The notes below the pieces were generated by a model. That model had not been told where the DNA came from. It saw only the letters and a list, made by a program, of their open reading frames with translations, and searched no databases. From NCBI RefSeq assembly GCF_000150275.1, contig NW_002060947.1:7868482-7932481 (forward strand): DNA of 64,000 nucleotides. The letters are read 5' to 3'. The stretch comes from Trichoplax adhaerens. Taxonomy: Eukaryota > Placozoa > Uniplacotomia > Trichoplacea > Trichoplacidae. Shown one piece after another: positions 1 through 12,900 of this stretch (position 1 is its first letter; the number at the start of each line of letters is the position of its first letter). Made by a program: the position numbers and the translations under genes.

Positions 1-983
1 GAATGTAGTAATCGAGAGAATATTGGTATTATTATTATGGTACGGTACTGCCTACCAGTATATCGTAATTTTAACTATCTTATTCTACTACTAATGAGTA
101 ATAATTGAATTATTATTTAGAAAAATATGGCAAATTACTATATTCTATCTATCAAAGTCTTTAAATATAAAGAACTCAGAAAAATGAAGATTATTATATC
201 ATCTATAAATGAATGTAGCTATCAAGATAATGCGGTATTGCTATTATTCTGGTACTATTACCAGAATATCATAGCTTTGGCTATCTTATTCTATCATTAA
301 CTAAATAATAATTAAACAATTAATCAGAAAAATGCGGCCAATTGATGCATTCTGTCTATCATGATCTTTATAATTTTATACCACCTATACCATTAATTAG
401 CAATTTAAATGAAGATCACATCCATAATACAGTACAACACTTCATGCGTCCTACTATTATGATACAGCGTCTGTAGAATTAGTTTATTATAATCAGATTA
501 GTCTAATCTCCTTCATATAATACTATATTTACTTACAGTTACGCATTTTCATGCATAATTTTGGTAGTGCCTTTACTAAGATGGTGAGATAAAGCAGATG
601 TAAAGTTAACAATATCTCAAAATTAAAGATGAAATTAATGTTTACAATGCCAGTTATCAACCCCCAGTATGATATTATTAGGAATACAGATATGTGTGAG
701 CAGTAATATCTCAATAGCATTACTTTGGTATGTCAAATTGATGCAATAGATTAGGTATAATTACATTTATCGACAACGGCGATAATTTTTCCGGCACTAA
801 CTCCGTCCCTAAAATTTATTTCATTTATTATAATTTTATATCTTAAACAGTTTCAGATTGAACTTGATTAAAGTTTTAAAACATAAGAAAAATTAGAAGC
901 AATAATATGATATTAAATAGAGAAAGATTGATATAGATTCAGATAAAAGTGAGGTCGATTTAATTAGACTCTATCCAGTCTTT
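1..983. other. Non-coding left edge
   Basis: AT-rich sequence with no open frame that looks coding on either strand. It is the 3' flank of the Eph-like gene on the minus strand. Two diverged copies of a motif ending in a run like TGAATGTAG.TATC.A.A.AAT lie near positions 1-60 and 210-300, followed by similar downstream sequence, so the first 350 bases look like an old tandem duplication. No kinase-like coding exon is visible here, but the window ends at position 1, so sequence further downstream of the gene cannot be judged. Confidence 0.5.
815..829 (-). terminator. Poly(A) signals of Eph-like gene 1
   Basis: Two TTTATT hexamers on the plus strand (AATAAA on the minus strand) at 815-820 and 824-829 lie about 155-170 bases past the predicted stop codon at 984-986. 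Position and sequence fit a canonical polyadenylation signal. If used, the transcript ends after the transmembrane exon and cannot include a downstream kinase. Confidence 0.5.
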
Positions 984-3900
984 CTACACTAACTTAGCCA
1001 TCATGCCAAACTTCAGAGCAAAAACTCCTAAACCAGTAGCTACAGCTCCTCCGGTAACACTTCCGATAACTGAAGATGTGGTTCTATCTCTCTCATAAAC
1101 TAGATGAATAACGAAACAAAGTTAATTATTGAGATAGAAAAGATTCATTCTTAATCAAAATGTGGACTGTGGCTATAATTTAGGATTCACAAGCTTTTTA
1201 TTTAGCTTGAGGCTCAATTATAATGATTAATACTTACGTATTTGCTTGCACTATTACACTAAGTCCTAAATTTATATTGTAGTCCAGTGCAGTACGTACT
1301 CAAGTTGATCGTATTATTATGTCCTCGTTAATTTATTATACTTTCGTATATCTTAGTATTAGTATTAATAAGACTTGACGTCACTTCTCTACAACTTATG
1401 ATAACTGTTATATTCAATTGATTTCCATATTAGGGATTATTACTGGTTATGTTCACCATTTTAGAGATGATTACCGTCGTGAGATTATGTTTTGAAATAT
1501 ATTTACTGTTGTCGTGGTTTTATTGGCTTACCTTACAAGTATAGAGTATTGATGTATTAACTGTAATGGTATAAAAAGGAGATACGATAGAGAAAAAAGG
1601 GAGACTTCGGCTTATGTTAAATTTGAATAAGTCATTAAGTTACTGGTTGGTAACGTGATAATAAAGGAGATTTTTTTAAGTTTAACTTGCAGTCGTGACA
1701 ATAACAATAAACTAGACTTTAAATTGCTACGCTAATAGCAAAGTAAGCAATTTCATTCCGAATAATTATACCGAAAGTTACACCATGGAAAAATGCGTAA
1801 TAAATCTTTGATTGCATGCAGTATGAACTCGGATAGATCAGCCGATTATATTAAAAGGTAATCATGCTACCTGTTACATTCCGTGTCACACTTGGAGGGC
1901 CAAATGTTCCATGAACAGTTGCTGCTCTGATCTAAAGATTATTCAACATTTTGAAGAATTTAAATTTCAGGAAAATTCAGAAAATTTCAGTTCAAGAGTG
2001 GTTTATCACGCTCTATTACCTACCGTGACATGAAAGACTGTTCGAACAGGTAAAGTACTAATATTATAGAATAAAACGGTATGATCTACTTCGACGATAA
2101 CATCTTTTTCAAGATCTTCTGCAGTTGCATTAAAAGCTTCTTTTAAGCTAAACATAATCAAATATCGACGAATAGCACCATTTGGTAATGTAGGCGGCTT
2201 CCAAGATACATGAACTAAGGGATTTCCCTTTTTGCTTTGGGTTTTCACTTTCGTTGGAGGACCAGGAACTACAAAATAGTGAAAGCCATGCATTTTTACG
2301 GATAATAAGGGAAATCATAAATTCTTAGTTTACCTACACTACATCAGTAATAATGCAATAGTTTATTTTAATGTATCCTATACTACATGATTTTCTTTTT
2401 CATTTACCGCCATCTAGTGTCCGAAAGATTACTGTTTCACAAGGTGTCTTTTTCTGTTTACCATCTACGATATGAATCCATGGCACTACTCGTAATGCAT
2501 AACTTGTAGCTGGTTTCAAGTTAGTTACCATTAATTGCTTATCTAATGTAATGTTGGCCGTATAAACAGTATAACGACGAAAATTAATATCCTTTAGGCT
2601 ACAATTAAAACATTCTAAATCAAAAGACATATTCCTTGTAATTTGTTCCTCGATGCGGCTAAATTGTAAGATTGCCGATGTATTTTTAACAGCCAAATAG
2701 AACAACTTGCATACGGGCATTGCTATAATAAATATAGTAAAAATTATAATTAAATTCTAGTCAAATAAGATGATATAATTATGATGCCAATAGAAATATT
2801 AAAAAGATGTTAATTAAGCATTTCCTTATAAGTTTTATAATACATGTATATATATATATATACTATACTTACTGATACACTCCCCAGATATGTGCAGAAT
2901 ACTATTCTTCAGACATACGCATTCTCTGGCGCCTTTACGAATAGTTATCATGCTATTTGGACATCGTTCGCACTTTCCGGACGATGGTAATGATTTATAA
3001 TAATTAAATTTACAATCTAGAATTGAATCATTCAAAGTAAATTATCTATGGAAAAAGTGGATAAATAGCGTCACCAATATTTATAGTTAATTGCAGTATC
3101 TAATATAAAATATTTCATTCTTCTTAGCGGAAGACTTCTATGTAGCAATAGATTTGTATCGTAAGTTTGAAATTGTATTTGGGAAAGGACATACTCAAGC
3201 ATATATTTTACTATCATTAACGACAAAGAATTTAATAACTAATTTGAAGCATAATTTTATTACTAGCTGGTATTACCATCCCTGAATTAAGTTTCCAATT
3301 ACAAAGCACTATACAGTACATCTTACTAACTGGCATTATTATTTTAAAAGATTACTAAGCATCATTTTAAGACAGAGAAATTCATCATTACTAGTTAAAA
3401 TAAGCTATCCTAGCCTACACTCGAGGATCATTAATTAAAAACATATTATTTGCTGAACAGCATCACAACTGGTCTATATCTCAGTATACGGATATTGAAA
3501 TTATCGTTTGTTAAAAATTTTTATGCTATTTTGTCAGCTATTACGAAATAAGAACTAATATGCGATTATACTATTTACTGAATTGTATCCCAAGATACAT
3601 CCGTATATTATTTATTCATAGCCCTAAAATTTTATAGTAACTTGTTTTTGCAAGTAAGCTATTGCCGAAAATTATTTACAATAGTTTAGATTAAGCGAAA
3701 TAGAATATGATTCACTGGAAAATAAATACTACTGCTTACTGATATTATTAATCTAGCAGATTATTCGTTAGAAGATCTTACTATTTCAATAAAGTATAAC
3801 TGGCGGAATTAGGCGATGCACTTAATATGTACTTTACCAACCTTGGCAAGATACGAAAATTCTTTCCCGACCGGCATTACAAGGACAATTATTGACATAA

Positions 3901-6900
3901 TTTGCCCATTTACCATTAGGTTGGCATTCAGCAGTAGTTTTTAAACCATAAGGAAGATTTGTTGAAGAGCCAGAACATATCCCAGTCACTGTAATACTAC
4001 CATTCATGGCAGCTGGTGCAACTGTACGCGGAAAGAAAGCATCCGGGTAGTTCATTAATGGGCAAGCATAATACCAAACAGACACAGCTTCAATTTCGCT
4101 ACATGTTCCTCTATCTTCAATAGTTATGTGCATGTTGGCTAATCTCCATTCTCTTGCAATGAGAAAAGGAATTGGAGTTTGTTGAGGTGACACATTGGAG
4201 GTATCACGATATTTATAGGGTTGTGGTATAGTCCGAATTGGTCGATCTTGATGTTGGCTTTCCACTAAACCTTTAAAAATCTTTAGAACTGCGGTCTAAA
4301 TAAGAGCAAACGTATGGCATTAAATCCTTCATAATATTTACAATTTGAAGGCTGCATCTTATGAAAACATTCATTCATACAGTTATAATTAATTTACATT
4401 ATAGAACATGTAAGTCAGGACATGCAGTATTAGAGAATCAAAACAAATCGTTGCTTTATATCATCCTTTTCAATCGACAAAAATATCTATACGATTATAT
4501 AAAATTGATAAATTAAAGTAAAAACAGATCTTACAGTGTACGAATCAAGTTTATGCATATAGATATATACTGCAGCATCTTAAGATATGGTTACCTGACA
4601 AATGTTTCCGTCGATTGGGTCGAATAAAACGCTTGCATAGATACCTAGACCTGACGCACAGAATCGATTTTGAGGACAAACTTGTGTATTAGTATATCTG
4701 ATCTTGATATAAATTTCCTTAGCAGAATTGAGTCCAAAATAGGGCGATATAAGCCATGTTCTTTGATTACGTACTTGATTACAAATGTAATAGTATTGTA
4801 CAACGCCAAGTTGCTTTAATTCAAACTTGGCAAAATGAAAAATAAATAATTAATTAATTATACCGAAAGAACTGAATTAGTGATAGTACAACCTTACAAT
4901 ATTACTACCGATTAACCAGTAAAAATATCTGGAGGAGTACCTACTACTGCATTTTCAGACTGCCTTGATAAGTTATTAAATCAGATATGATAGTTCAAGC
5001 AATAGAAGATAGCCAATGATTATAAATTTTGATGAAATGAGCAGCTTGTAATTATATAGTTTATCAGTGGTATACAATAAATATTATCAGATGCAAACTC
5101 TTCGATCAATCTGGCTAAAGTCTAGTTACCGGTAATCAACAAACAACACAATGAATTTAGCACTGTGTCAATTTAAACTCTACGACAAGGAAACGTATAG
5201 TAAAAGTCTGTAAGTAACTAGTGACTTGAACGCCCTTTTACTAAAAATTTGAACACATACAGTAAAGTACTGTATAGATAGAACTTTTAGTAGCTAAGAC
5301 ACATCTATAACTTTTCAGCGCACAACTCAACTCAAACATTTCCGTTTATATAGAAACCGACTAATTTGTAAACAACAACAGTATTATTGTTATACCTTAC
5401 CAAAAGAGACATTTCGAACTGAGATGTTCCTTACATAGTTTTACTGCCAGTAAATATTTTTAATCTGTTACTCATACTTAATCCCTAACCTAAGCATATA
5501 TATTGTCTAATTCAATTATCAATAGCTAGAACTTTAATCATCTTACTACTATCTATGCACGGTAACAATCAATGTCAAATGTGTCATAAACTATCACAAA
5601 TAATATCCACGTTAAGGCTTTACTTATCTTACATAGCACTGCAAATATGGATATTTTCCGTATTAGCTACTACTGCATTTATTAAACTATTTTAACGGTA
5701 AGGTAACACCATAACAAGCACTTAAATAGAAATCTACTTTTCAAGAAGAATTTGCTTCAGTACCAATTATTGACTAGCAAGATATACTGATATGCATCAT
5801 GATTACTCTTAGACTTTTCGAAAAGCTGTTCTGAATTAGATACAGTTAGCTAGCGCTAAAAATAGTAACATGTCTTGTATCAACTAAAAAATACCTTCAG
5901 CTTGCTATTTTAATAAGAAATTGATATGAAAGCAAATATAATATACCTTGTAAACTAATATAAGAACGTATGAAGTTGTCATGATTTACTTGTATTAATA
6001 TCTTCCACTTTAACAAACATGATCCAGCATAAGTAGATATATCTATTTGTCACAGAGTAACCTTTACATAGCTATCGTGACATATTTTTCATATAACAGC
6101 TTCTCCAAGAATGAGTTAATATTAATTTATCTATGATATTTCATATATTTTTAATAGACAGCTGCATAATTGTATAATATATTGTATAAACTGATGATGA
6201 AAGTTGATTTAATTCACTATTAATGGGCTTATTTTTCAATAAAGTTTAGGTTTCAATTTGACTAACTAGATCCTAGTGTAGTTATTGTTCTTTTTGACAA
6301 ATTTTAATACAGAAATTAATACACATGAATATGCGTATCTACATGGTACTGGTAATCAGTTGTAAGCTCTTTATAATTTCTTTACGTTATTGTGAGTAAT
6401 GGGCATTAAATTATCAGTATAAGATAAAGATTACCTACGGTAGACTATTTGGAATAGGGTTCAGTCCCGAAATTAATGTAGTTCGTGAGTGTAAAATTCT
6501 TCTAATAATAGAAATAACTAACTTTCAAAATCCCCAATGGAACAAATACTGTCTGCAACTAACTGATAAACCTTGCGTGAGAATTAAATCCATCATATAG
6601 CAGACATTTTTAAGAAGCAAGAAAGCATCACCCGATAAACATTATTCGTCATAAACTCATCATATTTACTATGATTCAATATTCATAAATTATAGTAGAA
6701 ATGGTAACACTGAGTATTAATTAGAAAGTAGCCTTGAACTTTTCAATAGTTCAGCAGCGAATTGGCTAGAAAAACTAATAAAGTTTATTTAGTGTACTCC
6801 ACATAGTTTACCTTGACTGAATCCCCTTGGTTACTGTTAACGTTGACAGGGCAATTTTGCCACTGATTCCATGGTGGCCGATTTGCAGTTTGGTAGCCAC

Positions 6901-8921
6901 TTTGTAGCAGAAAGACTAATGGAGAAAATAATATAAATATATATGTAAATCTATCAAAAATTATACAGTGTTTGGATAAAGTTTTTAAGTGTTCTAATTA
7001 AATAAAATATTGTACGAGATAATAGCATTGATCTTTCGTATTCTAATATCCTATCGATTCTTAAACTGTTTGTTAACATTAGCTAAATCTAATAATTTAA
7101 TCTTCGAAAATATTGATTATTGTATCTTCCCTTAATGTCGATATTTGGATTGTATCAGTCATACCAGTTAGACCCATACCTGTACCGTTACCCACATTTT
7201 AGAATACCAATTGAAATACCTTACAGCGATATTTGATTTCATTTTAAAGCAACCCCATTTCTTTCTATAATCCTCGTGTTTTATAATATTGAATATGACT
7301 GTTCATTATTAACATTTTTAACGATATCCTCAAATTTGTGTAGTTTTATAGTTACATCTATTATTATTTTAGACAACGACAATCGCTGTTACTATTAATA
7401 TCTAAGTCGTGTCTGCAAAAGCAATTAAAATTTTTTCCTTCTGGCTATACTCTTATTTTGAAGTATAGACTAGAACTACTTCGTTTAGATATTTATTAAT
7501 GTCCGTAATATGATATTATCTATTTCACCATATTTATTAGGACACTTAGGGTCGATATTTTAATCATTTTCTTCCTCTATCCAATTCTTCAAGTTTATAC
7601 TATAATCATCTTTCATACATAAGAAAGGTAATTCGATTTCTGTATGCAATAATTCACCCTCTTTATAAAGTCTTTCAAGACTTTTAGTTACCAGAGTTTT
7701 ATAGCTATGGTAACATCAATCCATTTCTATTAGTAGCAACTAATTTCATCTTAGAATATCGGCCAGGATTTCTGCTAGTGTTATATTTAAATTATGAAAT
7801 ATGAAGTACTTTCCAAACTTATTGAACAACATTTTGATAACCATGATGAATTGATTTCCTATTTGCACATGAATGTAAAAAATACTACAGACTTGAACTA
7901 ACTGCTATAACCGAAATAAACAAATCAAATTTAGCTTGTACAAATAGATTTGGATATATGCTAGTTGTGATCTACAGTTTATGCATAAAAGAATCTTTCA
8001 TTAAAACATATATGCCTGATTTAAATCAAGGAAGAAGTAACAGGTATCCATGAGCTGAAAATATCAATTAAATGACGGAAAAAGCCTCTTCATAGCCTTA
8101 ATTCATATAGAATCCCTCGCAGTGCATAATATTGCTATTTTAAGATGGGAATTAGGTAGGGACTAGTGTAGATGTATAGCATTATAGTTTAAGTATCATA
8201 TTATACGGATACTTTGCTTCCACTAGCTACTTGTATATAAGCATCTACTATCAACGATTATAAAGAGTATATTCTAGCTGTAATAATCGCCAAGTTTGCT
8301 ACTAGTTTGTATACATTTGTCTGAAGATTTTAATTAGCTAAAAATAGTATCGAAATTTCAAAAGTCTTGCTTTAATTTCAACTCAACGCTAAATTAACTG
8401 TTCCCATGCCTTCTATATACGACATATCACTGATAAACGGCGTTTTAATATTTCCTTTCTATCATTTTCATAACTTTAAAATAAAATGAATGGACTATGT
8501 CTATTTGTAGACAAGTTATGGAATATGTTGCGCGTTGTTGATGGTAATTCTGTAAACTCTACATTGATGTAATTGCTTGAATGGAGCGTCAATGATGATC
8601 TATTTTACGCAAAGTTTTCAACTAACTTTAACAATATTGAGCAAACAGCAAAGATTTTATTCTTAGATGTCTTATCGTTATCATTAAGGTAAAAAAAATT
8701 AATCCTTATTTAAAAATAAGCGCTGAAAACAGTAGTACATGATATTTCCTTAGCAAACATAGTCTTGAGTTTCGTTTCTTTAAGGTTTAATAAAGGGAAA
8801 AGTTTTTACGTATACTATACGTAGTCATAAAAGGACACAATAATAAATCGTAAATGAACGAACCTTGATCTCCTAGACAGCAAATGGAACAGAAAGAGAG
8901 TAATAGTATTAAAATCCACAT
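984..8921 (-). CDS. Kinase-less Eph-like receptor 1 (566 aa, 9 exons)
   Basis: Exons (5' to 3'): 8864-8921, 6812-6915, 4595-4825, 3842-4280, 2873-3016, 2408-2722, 2024-2268, 1871-1931, 984-1087. All junctions are GT/AG and in phase, giving 566 residues. In order: signal peptide (MWILILLLSFCSICC), Eph ligand-binding domain (WNQWQNC, YYYICN, TWLISPYF), the YYACP segment and CCP-like part (GKWANYVNNCPC), the ephrin-receptor-like Cys-rich module (CKFNYYKS, CERCPNS, ECVCL), FN3-1 (with the Eph-type ECFNC pair), FN3-2 (HVSWKPP, then IRAATVHGTFGPPS), and a Gly-rich helix (SVIGSVTGGAVATGLGVFA). The protein stops at ALKFGMMAKLV. Eph receptors normally continue with juxtamembrane, kinase, SAM and PDZ-ligand parts; all are missing. 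The start is the only ATG leading into a signal peptide with correct phase. Its partner is the divergent paralogue at 9947-14733. Family assignment is firm; the exon 4 start could be a few codons off. Confidence 0.9.
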
Positions 8922-9946
8922 TCCAAAATAATCAATCTTTCGCCAATCGGTAATCCGTTAATTTAAGAGTTAACATGGCCGCAATACTCACATTACAATC
9001 GATAAACTACTGACAGCGATCGAAAATAACTCCAAAGATTTTGATCGTCTTTGTTCATTCAAAGCTATTAAAAGAGCATATGCTCGGAGTACTAATCCAA
9101 TTGCTATAATTATAATTAGTTCCTTATTTATAGAAATATCTTTATACTATAGGCGCTATGTCATGCTATCAAATAAAATATTCGTGATATATTTCTTTCC
9201 TTACCGTCACATAAAGATAAATTTACAACAGTAATTATCAATGGCTTATAAACTGTGTACTTTAATCCCTTCCAACCAATTCTATCGAATTGATTTACAA
9301 TCGTACGTTATTTCAGGTAATTTTCCACTTGCGAATATTTCTCTAATCTAATACGATAACTTAATTTTACCCAATAGTAAAGAATTACGCAGTTAAACAA
9401 ATTAAATGTCTGTAATGCTCTCATACTGTACAACGATCCAGCTGATGCTATAAATCCCCATTCTCAGAGATAAATATTACTATAATTTCTTTGTATTTCT
9501 ATCTAAAATCTAACTATAATCTGCAACACTTTTTTCGTTTACCAAGCTACGATAAAAGTGGATTCTATTTCTGAATAGCTCAGTGATAATACAAAATCGA
9601 ACTATACGATGATGACATGAATGATGCAAGCAAATAAGATATTTAATTTAATTACATGTTTTTCATAGCTGATTTATCATTGAAATATTGTAACATATTG
9701 CTGGAAATACAAACGATACCTAGAATCATATTATGATCAAATTAGCCAAATTGAAAGTAACATAGTGATAAATAAAGCTATTCCTATACTTTTACGCTAC
9801 CATCGCAAAATAGATATACTCCTAGGGCCAATAATTAAAGGCATTTGCTCTGTCTAAATTCAACCAGACATTGCATGGAGACAAAATTTAATATTCTTAA
9901 TTGCTATTGAAATTATTGTTGGAAAGATTGAAAAATAGGCTTGGAA
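8922..9946. promoter_or_regulatory. Shared upstream region of the two divergent Eph-like genes
   Basis: The start codons of the two Eph-like paralogues face away from each other across 1,025 bases with no coding sequence visible. The interval must contain both 5' UTRs and both core promoters unless untranslated first exons overlap. I see no convincing TATA box and no long inverted repeat linking the two halves. Co-regulation is inferred from the arrangement only. Confidence 0.45.
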
Positions 9947-12900
9947 ATGGTATTAATTTTGGGCTATATTCTTCAGTACTTTTTCTTATGCATTACTCTA
10001 ACACGTAGTGAACAAGGTAAATGTTAGAATTTCTGTTTATTCTATAATATAGCTATTATTGATTGTCATTTAAAATGGAGCGACTGCTAGAGAATTTCAT
10101 TATATTAATACTGTAATCATAGGCAAACGATGTAATCTTATTTTACCGATGGTCGATATAGCTAGTAAATTTAAAGAATATCCAGCTATGGTATTTTAAC
10201 ATGTACTTTCTATAAATTGCCGACTTAAAATTACAGAATGGCCAATCTCTGTAATAGAACCAGTACACAATAATTTCTGAATATACTAAAATCTTCTATA
10301 ATAAAAGTTATCATATCTTATTTTTACCAGATGTAAGATCAGTTAACTAAGTTACTAGCCGGCAAAAGTATCAGAATTACAAATGATTGCTTTCTCTTTC
10401 AATACTATCTATGAACTGTAATAATAAATTATCATTTAGTATATGAACCCATAATTAAAATAAAATTGGTAGTTGGCAATCCTATTTCTTGCGTACCATT
10501 TGGCAGACAATTTATCCTTTTGTGCTATTTGCTGGTCATAATTTATTTTAGTAATAGTCACCAAATTTAATATTACAAAGCGATTGCCTGTTAAGTTTGG
10601 CGATGCTCTTTACAAAAACAACATAAGAGATATCAAGTTCATATTTTTTTTGAAAGGAAACAAGTGAAAGATAATCAAGTCTTTTGCTTACACCCAAACT
10701 AATACTTACGAATGACTTTAATGGATAAAACAAGAAAGTAAACTTTTCTACAGATATTCTGAGCACACTAAAACTTTAGTTGGTTGATTTTCATTAATGA
10801 ATAGTCTAGTAAGGAATTACTCTTCTATTTTGATGCTCCTAACAAATCAAGCTGTGACAAAATTTGCCAATACTTATTTGTAATAACCACAGTGGAAGGC
10901 ATTGATATCGTAGACCTACTCTATTAAACTAATCACTTAGTTTGATAGGCTAATAAATTAAGAGGTGACGAGAAATGACAGGCAATCACCATTTTCTTTC
11001 ATAGCTTTTTACAATTAACTTGATAATCGAAATAGTAGGATATTACGAACTGATAATTGTATAAAATAATTTAACTTTTAGCCATTTTTAGTCTCTCATT
11101 TAGTTTGGTTAGCTAATATATTAGCAGGTGGAGAGAAAGAACTGTACAAAATCACCTATTGCTTTCGAAACTCATTTACGATAAACTTGATGATTACTTA
11201 TTTTAGGATATTGTAAATTGATAAATTAACTTTTAGCAATTTATAGTCTATTTATTAGACACAGCAGTAAGCGAATATCAATGGTCTCGATGGCAAAGCT
11301 GTTCAGAGGAAGTATTAACAAATCAAACGGTACTTTAGCATCTAGACGATAGCAATAGTAGTCAATTGTGCTGTTTAAGTTGATAAGTTTATATTGCAAA
11401 ACATGTATTTAACTCTTTCTTTCTAACTTGTAGAACAACAATGACCAATTATTATGGCAGTTAGACAATCCGATCTATATGTGCGATTATTCTTCTGACC
11501 AAATTTCTTGGTTGATATCACCAACCTTCGCTGTATTACCCAATAAGAAAATTACAGTTCATATCCAATATATTAAAGCTCCTAATATCACCGTCGGTGA
11601 TGATAGCATTCCAGAATTGCAAGCCATTGTTGTCCCTTCAGCTAAAGTTTCTGAAAGCCAATTCTGTCAGGTAGCTGTTTTAATAGTTTATTGGCATGCT
11701 ATTTCATGGATTAATCTCGATTTTAGTAAACTAAGCTTAATTTTTGGGAGTTTTCCGTTTCTAAAGCATAGTTTAGAAATCTTAAAGTCTTCCTAATGCA
11801 TTCAATATTTTTTATGCTTGGCTTCAATGCCTTCAATTTGTTAACTCACAAATTTTATGTAGGACTATAAACCGATAGCGATATTGCTACCAGCCTGTGC
11901 TAATCATTTATAACTGTCATTAAATATCTTGTAGCAAACCAGCCAAGTTAGTGATAAATATATTCAACTGAAAAGGGAATCAAATATTGCTACTGAGTTA
12001 GCTCTAGAAAAGGAAAAGAATTTAAAAAATCACGCGCATCATTTACAAAATGTCGAAGAGATGGATATGGACATTAAATCGACGCCAAAGCTTGTTTATG
12101 CTCGTTTAATAATTCAAAATAATCGTTCATGCAGTCAAGTTAATTCCGTTAGAATAATCAATACCGTCTGTGAAAAAATTATTGCCGAAGGAGCAATATT
12201 TCCTGAAAGCAACCCTCCTTCTGTTCAAAATGGTCCAAAATTAGTCATAGGCCATTGCACAGGATCGGTAGTGGCTAATGTATCGAAACCAGTAGCATGG
12301 TGTCAACCCGATGGAAATTGGAGTCATTTTATTAATGCTTGTCGCTGCCCTCGTGGTAAGGAGCGCAGGCAGCAATATTGTGTCAGTAAGTTATCATATT
12401 ATCAACGTAGAAATATCGTTTGAACCTAAATCTCAATGTCATAATAATCTTGAAATATGTTACTATCTTTGGATAGAATGCCAGATAAACTACTACAAGC
12501 CCAATTCTTCTGCTTTACCTTGTTTACCATGTCCAGCTAATACTTCGACTACAGTAAGAGGATCCGTCAAATGTATTTGCAATTCCAAGCAAATTAAACT
12601 AAACTCTCAGCTGCCTTGCCAACGTAAGACTTATTATACCAGCTTTATAGATCTATACCATATTAAATTAGCAAAGCCAAGATGATGTCAAAATTACAGT
12701 CGATTTGCTTAGCCAATAATCTAGTTTTATGAACGTTTAAACGTAAAAATTTTTGTGATGTTTCGGAAGATTGTGGATTCGTCATGATCACAGTAAATTA
12801 CCAGAGTTAATTCAGTAGAGGAATAGAGTTTATTGGAATTAGTGCAAAGGAAAGACCGTGTGAGATTACAGCGTGTATAATGACGTGACTAGTCGAATAG

